A stretch of DNA of 64,000 nt, taken from positions 1 through 64,000 of the forward strand of contig JBOEHJ010000008.1 in NCBI GenBank assembly GCA_050633905.1, in the 5' to 3' direction. Made by a program: the position numbers and the translations under genes. Each line of letters starts with the position of its first letter. Within the stretch, counting starts at the first letter, position 1. The notes beneath the pieces are model-generated. The model made no database searches and was not told the DNA's origin. It was given only the letters and a program-made list of their open reading frames with translations. This document shows positions 35,273-44,431 of the stretch, in pieces. Source of the DNA: JANQPX01 sp050633905. GTDB lineage: Bacteria; Pseudomonadota; Alphaproteobacteria; Geminicoccales; Geminicoccaceae.

Positions 35273-36934
35273 GTGACGTCTGATCAAAATCGAAGTCAAT
35301 GCAGGCCCGAAATCGCGATCTTGACCGCTGAACTTGAAACCTTGCGCCAGGAGCTTCGTGAGGTCGAGCGGGCGAGTGGGGCGAAGTCGATGTTTTTTGC
35401 GACGATGAGCCATGAGATCAGGGAACCGATGAACGGTGTTCTCGGTATGACCAAGCTGTTGCAAGAGACCCCGCTCAGCGACGAACAAAAAGGCTATGTC
35501 GACGCGGTGCATTTCTCGGGTCAGGCCTTACTGACGATTATCAACGACATTCTCGATCTATCACGCATGGAAGCAGGGCAGCTGAAGCTGGATCGGATCG
35601 ATTTTAATCTGCAGACGGTCGCTGAACGCGTCATCGACATTCTGAGACCGCGTGCTGAAAAGAAAGGCCTCGCCGTCGAACTCGCGCTCGATCCGGACCT
35701 ACCCAAGAGCTATGTCGGAGATCCAGGGCGCCTTCGTCAACTCCTGATGAACTTGCTTGGCAATGCCTTGAAGTTTACCGAGACGGGTTCTGTACGTCTT
35801 GTCATCGATAAACTTCAGGATGAAAGCGATCACGTCACGATCGGCATTCGGGTCGAAGACACCGGGATCGGCATCCCGGATCATGTGTTGCACCAGCTCT
35901 TTTCCCCCTATGCACAAGCCGATCCGTCCATTCCAAGGGTGTATGGTGGCAGTGGCCTTGGTCTTTCAATTTGCAAACGCATCGCCTTGTTGATGAATGG
36001 TGAGATCGAGGTTGAAAGCGAAGAGGGGACGGGGACGACGTTCATCTTGACGCTGGGGTTTGATAAAGCTGCCGTGGATCGCACTAAGATACCCCCCAGC
36101 GGTCAGATCGCCGGTCTGCATCTCCTGGTGGTCGATTCCAATGACGTAACGCGGATGATGCTGGATCAACAGGCCCTAAGTTGGGGGGCGGTAACCCATT
36201 TGGTCGGCGATGGTGACGAAGCGCTGGTTACGCTCAAACGTGCTCAAAGCCGGGGAACGCCGATCGACGTTGTACTGATCGACAGCGCGCTACCGGATAT
36301 GAGTGGTGAGGATTTAGGCAAGGCGATAAGAGCTGATGAGACGCTTCAGCATGCTGCATTGGTGATGATGACGCCGTCGGGCCTGCGGGGTGATGCAGCA
36401 CGCGTTGCTGACATCGGCTTTGCAGCCTATTTGCCAAAGCCGGTCAAGCCAATGGATCTCTTGAATTGCTTGCTGCGTCTGCGCGATCACGAGCCACGCA
36501 TGTCAGGCGACTTGATTACCATTCACAGCCTGTCCGAGACGCAGCCGGCCAGCCTCGATATCTTGTTGGCAGATGACAATCCGGTGAACTGCAAAATTGC
36601 GATGATCATGCTTGAGAAAGCTGGTCACCGGATCGATGTCGTCAAAGATGGTGCTGATGCGATCGAGGCGCTGAACGAGAAGGCTTACGATCTCATCCTG
36701 ATGGATGTGCAAATGCCTGGCATGGATGGTCTCGAGGCGACAAGACGTATTCGCGAACGGGCAAGCCAGACTCGACCGCCCGTGCCGATCATCGCGGTCA
36801 CCGCTAATGCCATGAAAGGTGATGACCAGCGTTGTTATGAAGCCGGCATGAATGATTATATCACCAAGCCCATCGATCGGGCGCGTCTCCTGAGCAAGGT
36901 CAATCAATGGGGTTATCAGGAGAATGCTGCCTAA
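35273..36934 (+). CDS. Soluble hybrid histidine kinase with two receiver domains
   Basis: 553 residues, no TM segment or recognisable sensor domain. A short coiled-coil (about 15-37) leads into HisKA with H47 in MSHEIREPMNGV, then HATPase_c (NLLGNALKFTE, DTGIGIP, GGSGLGLSIC). Receiver 1 (about 283-400) has D337 but an altered acidic pocket (VDSN in place of DDN). Receiver 2 (about 428-548) is canonical with D433/D434 and D478. The usual Thr at H+4 is Glu (HEIREP), a position needed for phosphatase activity in HisKA kinases. GTG start with AGGA upstream. It lacks a partner gene nearby, so the output is unknown. Confidence 0.9.
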   Translation: MTSDQNRSQCRPEIAILTAELETLRQELREVERASGAKSMFFATMSHEIREPMNGVLGMTKLLQETPLSDEQKGYVDAVHFSGQALLTIINDILDLSRMEAGQLKLDRIDFNLQTVAERVIDILRPRAEKKGLAVELALDPDLPKSYVGDPGRLRQLLMNLLGNALKFTETGSVRLVIDKLQDESDHVTIGIRVEDTGIGIPDHVLHQLFSPYAQADPSIPRVYGGSGLGLSICKRIALLMNGEIEVESEEGTGTTFILTLGFDKAAVDRTKIPPSGQIAGLHLLVVDSNDVTRMMLDQQALSWGAVTHLVGDGDEALVTLKRAQSRGTPIDVVLIDSALPDMSGEDLGKAIRADETLQHAALVMMTPSGLRGDAARVADIGFAAYLPKPVKPMDLLNCLLRLRDHEPRMSGDLITIHSLSETQPASLDILLADDNPVNCKIAMIMLEKAGHRIDVVKDGADAIEALNEKAYDLILMDVQMPGMDGLEATRRIRERASQTRPPVPIIAVTANAMKGDDQRCYEAGMNDYITKPIDRARLLSKVNQWGYQENAA

Positions 36935-37006
36935 AAGAAAAACTTCTCCAAAAGCGATAATAATGTATATTATTTTCTACCATTAATTGTTTCGAGGCTG
37001 CTGCGT

Positions 37007-37450
37007 TTGTTCTTCGTCCTCCTCTATCTCTCTTTTGGGCTAATTCTCGCGGCAGGGACGATGCTCTTTCCGATCTTGCGTAGCCATATGGATGTGGTCA
37101 CTAGGCGAAACGGTCTTTCCCCAGGTTATGCCAGGCTTCTTTGGATGATAGGGACGAGCCTTGCCTGGCCCGTTAGCCTCTATGTGTTCCTGAGCGGCAA
37201 ATTGCTCTGGGCAAACAGCGATCATCAAGACATCATCGGGCCTTCTTCCGCCCAACCGGCACCACCAATCCCGACAACGACCGAGATGCTCGGCAGATCA
37301 ACTCTAGATCATGGTGACATTGCGTGCGGGCCACAGCCAATAAGGCGCATTGAATCCGGTATCGGGTCGAAATCAGCTCTTACTGTTTGCTCAGCTCGGT
37401 TCGAAAGCGCTCGATCGATGCACCGTGATGATTGTATTCCGAGCGGCTGA
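37007..37450 (+). CDS. Small membrane protein, unknown
   Basis: 147 residues from TTG 37007, with GAGG 8 nt upstream. Two TM helices are likely (LLYLSFGLILAAGTMLFPIL and LLWMIGTSLAWPVSLYVFL) separated by a basic loop; the C-terminal 80 residues are polar. The last 24 codons overlap the 3' end of the convergent zinc-ribbon gene, where codon content is set by the other strand, so the true functional part may end earlier. No family recognised. Confidence 0.45.
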   Translation: MFFVLLYLSFGLILAAGTMLFPILRSHMDVVTRRNGLSPGYARLLWMIGTSLAWPVSLYVFLSGKLLWANSDHQDIIGPSSAQPAPPIPTTTEMLGRSTLDHGDIACGPQPIRRIESGIGSKSALTVCSARFESARSMHRDDCIPSG

Positions 37451-38135
37451 CGGCGATCTCTTCTTCATAATGATCTAGAAATCTCTTGGCAGCTGCTTTT
37501 GCCAGCTCGGGCTTGTCGGATGCTATGGCGAGGCGGTGTTCGAGGAACGCGGCGAGCAGGTGGTTCGGCACGATCGCTTTCAAGCGTTCGTTATACTCCT
37601 CAGCCTTTTCCACCTCGCCTGCTGCTGCGTAGATCAGCCCTACATGGAACAGCGCGTCGGCATCGAGACTTTCCAACATTTCATAGGCGGAGACCGCCAT
37701 CGGCGTGAACTGCTCGACCTCGGCCCTGTTGCCCTGCTCGTCAGCCATCATGACGCGATTGAACAATCGATCAGCGGCCTCCCGAGGTGTCATCGACGAG
37801 AGGTCCGGCGGCTGATCGGTGGATGTCGCTCTTGATGTTGTGGCGGTGCTCGTTACGGCAGGCTCCGAACGATGTGGATCGATCGCTGATGTAAACAGAA
37901 GGGTGAGCGCAACCAGCACGATGATGGCAGACGCCAAAACCGTCATGGTTTGCGGTGTCCACCAGCTGCTGTCGCTTAGGGACTTGCCACAATGCTGACA
38001 AAATTGAGCATGGCCTTGATTGGCGCCGCTGCAGGATGGGCAGGCCAGCGAGCGGGGTGACGTTCGATTCGGACTACCAGCGGGCCTCTTGGCCTTACCG
38101 CTACGATTGCCACCGCTTCTTGCTGTCGTGCTCAT
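37380..38135 (-). CDS. Zinc-ribbon, single-TM, TPR-like protein
   Basis: About 251 residues. N-terminus basic, then a zinc ribbon with two Cys pairs (LACPSCSG and FCQHCGKSL), a TM helix (VLASAIIVLVALTLLFTSA), a Ser/Thr-rich linker, and a C-terminal helical domain with a TPR-like unit (DALFHVGLIYAAAGEVEKAEEYNERL). The topology suggests a cytoplasmic ribbon and a periplasmic helical domain. Function unknown; it is not part of an evident operon. Confidence 0.75.
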   Translation of the reverse strand: MSTTARSGGNRSGKAKRPAGSPNRTSPRSLACPSCSGANQGHAQFCQHCGKSLSDSSWWTPQTMTVLASAIIVLVALTLLFTSAIDPHRSEPAVTSTATTSRATSTDQPPDLSSMTPREAADRLFNRVMMADEQGNRAEVEQFTPMAVSAYEMLESLDADALFHVGLIYAAAGEVEKAEEYNERLKAIVPNHLLAAFLEHRLAIASDKPELAKAAAKRFLDHYEEEIAVSRSEYNHHGASIERFRTELSKQ

Positions 38136-38293
38136 CGCCTGCACTCATCCATGAAGAAAAGAAACAAATTTTGTTCGGCATTGTTAGCCGGTTCCACTTC
38201 TTTATGTACAGAACTCATTGTTGAATATTCCCTTGTCTCCGCGTCAGATACCATTTGATTGGATAAAGGCTGGTTCGATCGAGGGAACGGAGA

Positions 38294-39349
38294 ATGACCA
38301 AAAAAACTGCCGTCATCGCTGGCGCACTTGGTGTGGTGGGACGGGCGTTGCTCGATTTTCTTGAACATCAGGAAGATTGGAGCATCATCGCTCTTTCAAG
38401 ACGATCGCCGGATTTTCCGACGTGTGCCCACTTCATTCCAGTCGATCTTGCCGATGCTTCGGATTGTAGGAACAAACTGGAGGGGCTTTCTTCAGTCACT
38501 CACGTTTTCTTCACCGCCTACGCGCCGGGCGTATCGCTGGCCGATGAGGCAACACTCAATACCAAGATGCTGACCAACCTGATTGAAACCTTGGAAGAGG
38601 AGGGTGGGACATCGCTCCAGCATGTTCATCTGATGCATGGCAGCAAGTGGTATGGCAATCATCTCGGCCCCTACAAGACCCCCGCTCACGAAGATGACCC
38701 AGGACATCTTCCACCGAATTTCTATTTCGATCAGCAGACCTGGATTGCCGAGCGACAACGCGGCAAAGGTTGGACATGGTCGGCTTTTCGCCCCCATGGC
38801 ATTTGCGGCCTTGCAATTGGCAGTTCGATGAATCAGCTGACCGCGATGGCCCTCTATGCAACGATCGCCAAACACCTTGGCCGCCCGCTTCGCTTTCCAG
38901 GCACGTCTGGGTTTTTCAATGCTGTTTATCAAATGACCGAAGCCAGCTATCTGGCTGAAGGCGTGGTCTGGACAGCGACCAACGAGGTCTGTGCCAATCA
39001 GGCCTTCAATTTCACCAATGGCGATCACCTCCGCTGGTGTCATCTATGGCCAAAGGTCGCCAGCTTTTTCGAGATGGAAGCAGATGGTCTGCAGACGATC
39101 TCGCTGCAGACGATGATGGCCGACAAAGAGCCGCTCTGGCGAGACATCCGTGAGCGCTATGGCCTCCGCAACTATACCCTTGCGCAGCTCACTAACTGGG
39201 CGTTTGCCGACTTCGTCTTTAGCTGTGACTACGATCAGATGTCGGATCTTACCAAGATCAGAAATGCGGGCTGGACCGGCGCCAATCCATCCGAAGACAT
39301 GTATCTTCGCTTGCTTCAGGGATTAAGGGATCAGCGGATCATACCTTAA
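38294..39349 (+). CDS. PRISE-type (progesterone 5-beta-reductase/iridoid synthase-like) SDR
   Basis: 351 residues, extended SDR with NADP site AGALGVVGRALLDFL. It has PRISE-like blocks: HVFFTAYAP, HLMHGSKWYGNHLGPYKTP, NFYFDQQTW, WSAFRPHGICGLAIGSSMN, and NFTNGDHLRWCHLWPKVA. The Lys-Tyr pair (K in HGSKWYG, Y in NFYFDQQ) fits the PRISE active site, which reduces activated C=C bonds of enones. Start has GGAG upstream. It meets the ThDP-enzyme gene tail-to-tail with a 4-bp overlap. Confidence 0.8.
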   Translation: MTKKTAVIAGALGVVGRALLDFLEHQEDWSIIALSRRSPDFPTCAHFIPVDLADASDCRNKLEGLSSVTHVFFTAYAPGVSLADEATLNTKMLTNLIETLEEEGGTSLQHVHLMHGSKWYGNHLGPYKTPAHEDDPGHLPPNFYFDQQTWIAERQRGKGWTWSAFRPHGICGLAIGSSMNQLTAMALYATIAKHLGRPLRFPGTSGFFNAVYQMTEASYLAEGVVWTATNEVCANQAFNFTNGDHLRWCHLWPKVASFFEMEADGLQTISLQTMMADKEPLWRDIRERYGLRNYTLAQLTNWAFADFVFSCDYDQMSDLTKIRNAGWTGANPSEDMYLRLLQGLRDQRIIP

Positions 39350-41058
39350 CCATCGATCGCGCAAGTGATGTTCAACAGCACCTGCTGGCGCTCGATGAGG
39401 ACCTTTCGAATGGCCCGCTCCAAGGCGTCCGGGAGTGCCGCTGGGTCATCAATCCGCTCGCCATGTCCGTTGCTTGCCTCGACGATTTTTTCGTAGGCTG
39501 GGGACGGGGTGAGGGATGATAGCGGCATGCGGTTGGCGCGGCTAGCATGGCCTTTAGGGTAGACCGCCTTAGTCGATTTTCGAACCGCGTTCCAGACCTC
39601 ATTGTTGAACACCACGGTCAAGAGTGGAATATCCAGCGCCTCGGCGACCTGATGGCAGGCAACCGGGTTGGCAAACATGTAAGATCCATCGCCGACGGCG
39701 GCCACCACCAGGCGTTCAGATGCAGCGAGCTTTGCCCCCAAGGCTGCGGGCAAACCCCAGCCAAGGCCACCCGCCAGGGAGTGACTAAGCAGGCTATCAG
39801 GCTGCTTGAATGTCATGATATCAGGCTGAATGCCGAGTTCACTCACGACGATGGCATCATCAGGCATCGCAAGGTTCAGGCAATGGCTGATCCAGGCGGC
39901 CGTCATCGGCGATCTTTTGCCAGCTTCGGCCTTTTTCTGTCTGGCTGCTCGTTCTTTCTCGATGCGCTCCAACAAGCTCGATTTTCTCAACTTGACGGTG
40001 GCCGCCTTTGGCTTCACAGCGCATAACAGTGTCTGTAATCCCTGTGCTGTGTCTCCTTGGATCGCGAGGGTTGCGGGAAAGCTGCGCATCGGCAGGTCGC
40101 TGAAATACGGATCCGGTCCCAACTGAATGATCTTGCAACCATCAGCAGGCTGGTGACGCTCTGGAATCCAGGGGACCATGGAATTCAGCGTCAGGACGAC
40201 GTCTGCATCCTCGATCCAACCACTGACGTCGAAGCCGGCATGGAGCGGGTGATCGGTCGCCATTCCAAGGCGGGATGACCAAAAATGGACCACTGGTGCC
40301 GCCAACTTGTCGGCAATGGCAGCGAGCGGTTCGAAGGTTGTTGCAGACCCGCGACCGATGATGATCAAAGGCCGTTCCGCCGCTGCAAGCATCGCTGCTG
40401 CTTCGTCAATGGCTCCCTGATCCGGTATTGGTGGTGCTGGTACGGGCATTCTTGTCACGCTAGCCGCCGCTGGCGGTTCGCACGGCTCGGCTAGAACTTC
40501 TCGCGGCAGGCTGAGATAGACCGGCCCTTTCGGCTCGCTCATCGCAACCGCAAGTGCCCGGTCGACAACCGCTTCCACCTGCTTGCCATAGCGGAGTTCG
40601 TAATCCCACTTCACCATCTCGCGCAGCATGCCGGCCTGATCAAACATTTCCTGGCCCCAATGGATCGGCAGATCACGCGAGCCGATGCAGCCAGCTTCCG
40701 TAATAGGCGTGCGGCCCGAAGTGAAAAAAATCGGGACGTTATCGCGCGCGGCGTTGATCAGCCCCATCAGCGCATTCGCCGTCCCAACATTCACGTGAAA
40801 CATCACCGCCTGCGGGCGGCCCGTTAACAAGTAATAGCCATGCGCCATGCCGACGGCGACGTTCTCATGGGTGATCGCCACGGCTTCGGGCATGTCGAGG
40901 CCGGCAGCCTGGCCACGCGTCAGCCCTTCGATGATTGGTGCAAAATCGGTCCCGGCATTGGCGAAGAGCCAGTCGATCCCGCGCGATTTCAGGAGATGAA
41001 GATAGGCCTCCGCGACCGTTTCAGGCAGGGCTCTTTCGGCAGGTCGTTTAGCGGCCAT
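39346..41058 (-). CDS. Thiamine diphosphate enzyme, acetolactate synthase/benzoylformate decarboxylase-like
   Basis: 570 residues in three domains: the PYR domain with catalytic Glu in AITHENVAVGMAHGYY; the central domain with VYLSLPREVLAEP and PLIIIGRGSAT; and the PP domain with the ThDP motif VVAAVGDGSYMFANP to VVFNN. It lacks the ALS small subunit and biosynthetic neighbours, so it is more likely a decarboxylase or lyase acting on a 2-oxo acid. Its 3' end overlaps the PRISE-type gene by 4 bp. Confidence 0.82.
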   Translation of the reverse strand: MAAKRPAERALPETVAEAYLHLLKSRGIDWLFANAGTDFAPIIEGLTRGQAAGLDMPEAVAITHENVAVGMAHGYYLLTGRPQAVMFHVNVGTANALMGLINAARDNVPIFFTSGRTPITEAGCIGSRDLPIHWGQEMFDQAGMLREMVKWDYELRYGKQVEAVVDRALAVAMSEPKGPVYLSLPREVLAEPCEPPAAASVTRMPVPAPPIPDQGAIDEAAAMLAAAERPLIIIGRGSATTFEPLAAIADKLAAPVVHFWSSRLGMATDHPLHAGFDVSGWIEDADVVLTLNSMVPWIPERHQPADGCKIIQLGPDPYFSDLPMRSFPATLAIQGDTAQGLQTLLCAVKPKAATVKLRKSSLLERIEKERAARQKKAEAGKRSPMTAAWISHCLNLAMPDDAIVVSELGIQPDIMTFKQPDSLLSHSLAGGLGWGLPAALGAKLAASERLVVAAVGDGSYMFANPVACHQVAEALDIPLLTVVFNNEVWNAVRKSTKAVYPKGHASRANRMPLSSLTPSPAYEKIVEASNGHGERIDDPAALPDALERAIRKVLIERQQVLLNITCAIDG

Positions 41059-41086
41059 GTCAACAACTCCCGTCTCGGCGGCATCC

Positions 41087-43573
41087 TTAAGCTAGTGGCG
41101 TCATCGAAGCGCTGAAATCACGGCGCGCTTGAGCAAAGTCCTCGATCCGCTTTTCGACCTTACCGTTGATGCTGCTTTCAGGGTAGCGTCCATCGGCACC
41201 GCGTTCGCCGGCCGCCACGCCGGTCAAGATTTCGATGCCTTGATCGATCGTTGGTACGGCATAAATGTGAAATTGACCGGCTCTAGCCGCATCAACCACT
41301 TTCTTGCTCAACATCAAATTACGCACATTGGCTGGGGGGATCAAAATGCTCTGATCGCCGGTTAGACCACGATGTTCGCAGATCTCGAAGAACCCTTCGA
41401 TTTTCTCGTTAACCCCGCCGATGGCCTGTATCTCACCATGTTGGCTGACCGAGCCAGTAACGGCGAAGGATTGCTTGATCGGTATGTCGGCTAGGGCAGA
41501 AAGCAGGGCATAAAGCTCGGTCGATGAAGCACTATCGCCATCCACGCCGCCATAGGATTGCTCGAACACCAGGGTTGCCGCGAGCGACATCGGGTAATTC
41601 TGAGCAAAGCGTGCGGCAAGAAAGCCAGAGAGGATCATCACGCCTTTGGTATGCAGCGGTCCGCCGAGCTCGACCTCGCGCTCGATGTCGACGACACGGC
41701 CATTACCCATGCCGACACGGGCGCTGATCCTGGTCGGTTTGCCGAAGCTGTAGCCCCCAAGCTGCAGGACGCTCAAGCCGTTGATCTGTCCGACCTTGGC
41801 ACCGTCGGTATCGATCAGGATGGTTTCATCGATGATGGTCTCGTATGACCGCTCACGCACGCGCGAAACCCGCCGCTCCTGTTCGGCCAGCGCACGTTCG
41901 ATGTGATCGGCGTCGATCACCGCATCATCGTCATCTGCCGCCCAAAAGTCGGCCTCGCGGATGAGATCGACAACCGGTCCCATGCGCACCGAAAGCTTGT
42001 CGGAGGAGCCCGAGAGCCTGGCGCTGTGGTCGATCACGCGCGCAACCGCGCTTGGATCCAAGGCACGAAGTTCTTCGCGTTTGGCGACCGAGCCCAACAA
42101 GCGCGCATAGAGTTGGTCAATGTCATCCTTGCGCGGCAACACTTCTTCGAAGTCGGCGGCGACCTTGAACAGGTCGTTGAAGTCAGGATCGAGGGCAGCG
42201 AGCTGGTAATAGAGCTGACGATCGCCGAACAGGACCACCTTGACATTCAAGGGGATCGGCTCGGGCTCAAGCGTGGTGGTGGTCATGGGATTGGCGTCAG
42301 CGCCCGGTGCTTCGATCTTGATGCAGCCACTGCGCAACGCCCTTTTCAAGGCATCCCATGAATAGGGCTCGGCCAGGAGTTTTCGCGCTTCCAGCAACAG
42401 ATAGCCACCATTGGCGCGATGGATGGCTCCCGGTTTGATCAAGGTGAAATCGGTCATCAAGGCGCCCATTTTCGCCCGATGCTCGATCCGCCCGATCAGA
42501 TTGCCCAGGGTTGGATGATCCTCATAGATGACCGGCGAGCCGGTTCTTTCGACAGCGCAGCCATCCCCATCGATCGTCTCCTCCGGAACATCTGCGGCGT
42601 CACCGGTGACGATGTTGATCTCATACTGGCGAAAGCGCCCCTCATCGTTGATCGAAGGCTCTGGCGGCTGAGGCATGCCTGGGACTGACGGCTGTTCAGG
42701 CGCCCCTGAGGGCACGAACAATTCGATATGGTCGATCAGGTTCTGCTTAACTGCTTGCAGATAGGCTTTGACGTCGTCGTGGTCCCAAAATGCCTGGCTG
42801 ACATCGCGAAGGGCTTGTTCGATCGCGACCGTCGCCAGTTGACGATTGTAGTCTCGGATCTTATCACGCCTTTCTTGATTGAGGCGCGGCAGGCCCTCCA
42901 TGATCGAGGCGAGCTCCTTTTGCAGCTGGCCAATGGTTTCCTGGATTTGCTTTTTCTCGTCGTCGGGCAGGGCTTGAAACGCCTCCTGCGGCATGGCCTC
43001 GCCGTCTTTCATCGGCGCCATGGCAAGCCCTTGCTGCGTTTGCACCAGCGCAATGCCGGCAGCCCTAGCTTTTTCACTGAGCGCCTCAAGCGTCGCCTTG
43101 TGGGCACCTTCCATCACCTCATCGATCGCCTTTCGGCGGCTCTTATATTCATCGCTCTCGAAGAGGGTCGGGATGGCGCCCTTGAGCGTATCGATCGCCG
43201 CGGTCATGCTCTTTTTGAGCGCGCAGCCACGTCCGGCTGGCAGTGCCATGGCGCGCGGTTTATGGCCGATCTCGAAATTGTTGACGTAGACCCACTCCAT
43301 CGGCATCGGTTCGTCCTGAGCTTTTTGCTCCAGATGTCTTGTGACGGCGACATGCTTGCCGAGGCCGGGTGACCCCAGAACGAAGAGATTGAAGCCCTTT
43401 CGCTGGATTTCTGTACCGAAACGGATGGCGTCGACGGCGCGATCCTGGCCTATGAGGCCATCGACCTCGTCGAGATCGCTGGTCGTTGCAAAGGAGAACT
43501 TTGCGGGATCACAGCTTGGGCGAAGCTGATCGATGCTAAGCGGTGCGAGTGGCTTTTTGCCAGTTTGTGACAT
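41087..43573 (-). CDS. LonC/YcbZ-like ATP-dependent protease (AAA_32 + Lon S16)
   Basis: 828 residues from ATG 43573. The N-terminal AAA module has Walker A-like LGSPGLGKHVA; a long coiled-coil insert follows (about 140-270), then an ATPase lid region with the SARLSG/EADFWA blocks. The S16 protease domain carries S681 (DGDSASSTEL) and K724 (GGVNEKIEGF), spaced 43 residues as in classical Lon. It is not the housekeeping Lon: the N-terminal substrate domain is absent and the ATPase is atypical. The frame extends to 43618 but the added residues are basic and unlikely. An inverted repeat lies just upstream. Confidence 0.88.
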   Translation of the reverse strand: MSQTGKKPLAPLSIDQLRPSCDPAKFSFATTSDLDEVDGLIGQDRAVDAIRFGTEIQRKGFNLFVLGSPGLGKHVAVTRHLEQKAQDEPMPMEWVYVNNFEIGHKPRAMALPAGRGCALKKSMTAAIDTLKGAIPTLFESDEYKSRRKAIDEVMEGAHKATLEALSEKARAAGIALVQTQQGLAMAPMKDGEAMPQEAFQALPDDEKKQIQETIGQLQKELASIMEGLPRLNQERRDKIRDYNRQLATVAIEQALRDVSQAFWDHDDVKAYLQAVKQNLIDHIELFVPSGAPEQPSVPGMPQPPEPSINDEGRFRQYEINIVTGDAADVPEETIDGDGCAVERTGSPVIYEDHPTLGNLIGRIEHRAKMGALMTDFTLIKPGAIHRANGGYLLLEARKLLAEPYSWDALKRALRSGCIKIEAPGADANPMTTTTLEPEPIPLNVKVVLFGDRQLYYQLAALDPDFNDLFKVAADFEEVLPRKDDIDQLYARLLGSVAKREELRALDPSAVARVIDHSARLSGSSDKLSVRMGPVVDLIREADFWAADDDDAVIDADHIERALAEQERRVSRVRERSYETIIDETILIDTDGAKVGQINGLSVLQLGGYSFGKPTRISARVGMGNGRVVDIEREVELGGPLHTKGVMILSGFLAARFAQNYPMSLAATLVFEQSYGGVDGDSASSTELYALLSALADIPIKQSFAVTGSVSQHGEIQAIGGVNEKIEGFFEICEHRGLTGDQSILIPPANVRNLMLSKKVVDAARAGQFHIYAVPTIDQGIEILTGVAAGERGADGRYPESSINGKVEKRIEDFAQARRDFSASMTPLA

Positions 43574-43585
43574 GACGACGCCTAC

Positions 43586-43620
43586 CTGTGGTCTACGAAG
43601 ATGACCAAGTCGTACCACAG
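43586..43620. promoter_or_regulatory. Inverted repeat in the leader of the Lon-like gene
   Basis: CTGTGGT (43586-43592) pairs with ACCACAG (43614-43620), and ACGA (43595-43598) with TCGT (43610-43613), leaving a 2-nt bulge and an 11-nt loop. It ends 12 bp before the start codon on the minus strand, where a hairpin could mask the ribosome-binding site or an operator could overlap the promoter. Confidence 0.4.
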
Positions 43621-43754
43621 CGGTTTGTCAAAACCAGTGCTTCTTATGATCGGTTGTATTGATCGTTACTCGAACCAATCGATATTCTGTCATCGATTTG
43701 AGGAGCGTGAGACGGTATTGACCGAATGATTTGCATCGGTACTGGAGGTGTTGC

Positions 43755-44420
43755 ATGGCGCGAACTCGCATCAAGATTTGTTGCATCGGTTCGGTCGACG
43801 AAGCCGAACTTGCTGTCAAGCAGGGCGTTGATGCTTTGGGCCTCGTTGGTCCGATGCCAAGCGGTCCCGGTGTTATCGACAACGGCCTCATCGCTGCGAT
43901 CGCCGCCAAGGTGCCCCCGCCTGTCGCCACATTCTTGCTGACCAGCGAGACGGTGCCCTCAGCCATCGTTGATCACGCCAGAGCCTGTCGGACCAACACG
44001 GTGCAATTGGTCGATCATGTGGCACCCGATGATTACGCATCGATCCGAAAAGAACTGCCTGGGGTCAGGCTGGTTCAGGTCATTCATGTAGAAGGATGGG
44101 CCTCGATCGATGAGGCGGTCTCGATGGGGCGAGTTGCTGATGCGCTTCTGTTGGACTCAGGACGCCCCTCGGCGCAAGTTAGAGAGCTTGGCGGGACCGG
44201 CCGAACCCACGATTGGTCTCTCAGCCGGGCCATCGTTGAGGCTACAGGATGTCCCATCTTTCTAGCCGGTGGTCTGCGGCCGGAGAATGTCGGTGAGGCG
44301 ATTGTACAGGTTCGCCCCTATGGTGTTGATCTTTGTACTGGCGTGCGGACTGACGGCCGGCTTGATCCTATAAAACTCAACGCATTTGTCGAAACTGTGG
44401 AGAGAGCTGGGCTTACCTGA
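43755..44420 (+). CDS. Phosphoribosylanthranilate isomerase-like protein (TrpF family)
   Basis: 221 residues from ATG 43755, with GGAGG 6 nt upstream. TrpF-type barrel: the N-terminal KICCIGS carries the catalytic Cys position (usually KICG), LLLDSGRPSAQ carries the catalytic Asp, and phosphate loops GGTGRTHDW and LAGGLRPENVGEAI are followed by GVDLCTGVRTDGRLD. No trp genes are adjacent and the N-terminal Gly is replaced by Cys, so it may be a divergent paralogue with another substrate rather than the pathway enzyme. Confidence 0.75.
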   Translation: MARTRIKICCIGSVDEAELAVKQGVDALGLVGPMPSGPGVIDNGLIAAIAAKVPPPVATFLLTSETVPSAIVDHARACRTNTVQLVDHVAPDDYASIRKELPGVRLVQVIHVEGWASIDEAVSMGRVADALLLDSGRPSAQVRELGGTGRTHDWSLSRAIVEATGCPIFLAGGLRPENVGEAIVQVRPYGVDLCTGVRTDGRLDPIKLNAFVETVERAGLT

Positions 44421-44431
44421 ACCCAAAAGAT

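Noticed and set aside
36959..36974. AATAAT-GTAT-ATTATT dyad after the hybrid kinase gene
   Set aside because: Low-complexity AT palindromes of this size occur by chance in an AT-rich gap; no supporting context.
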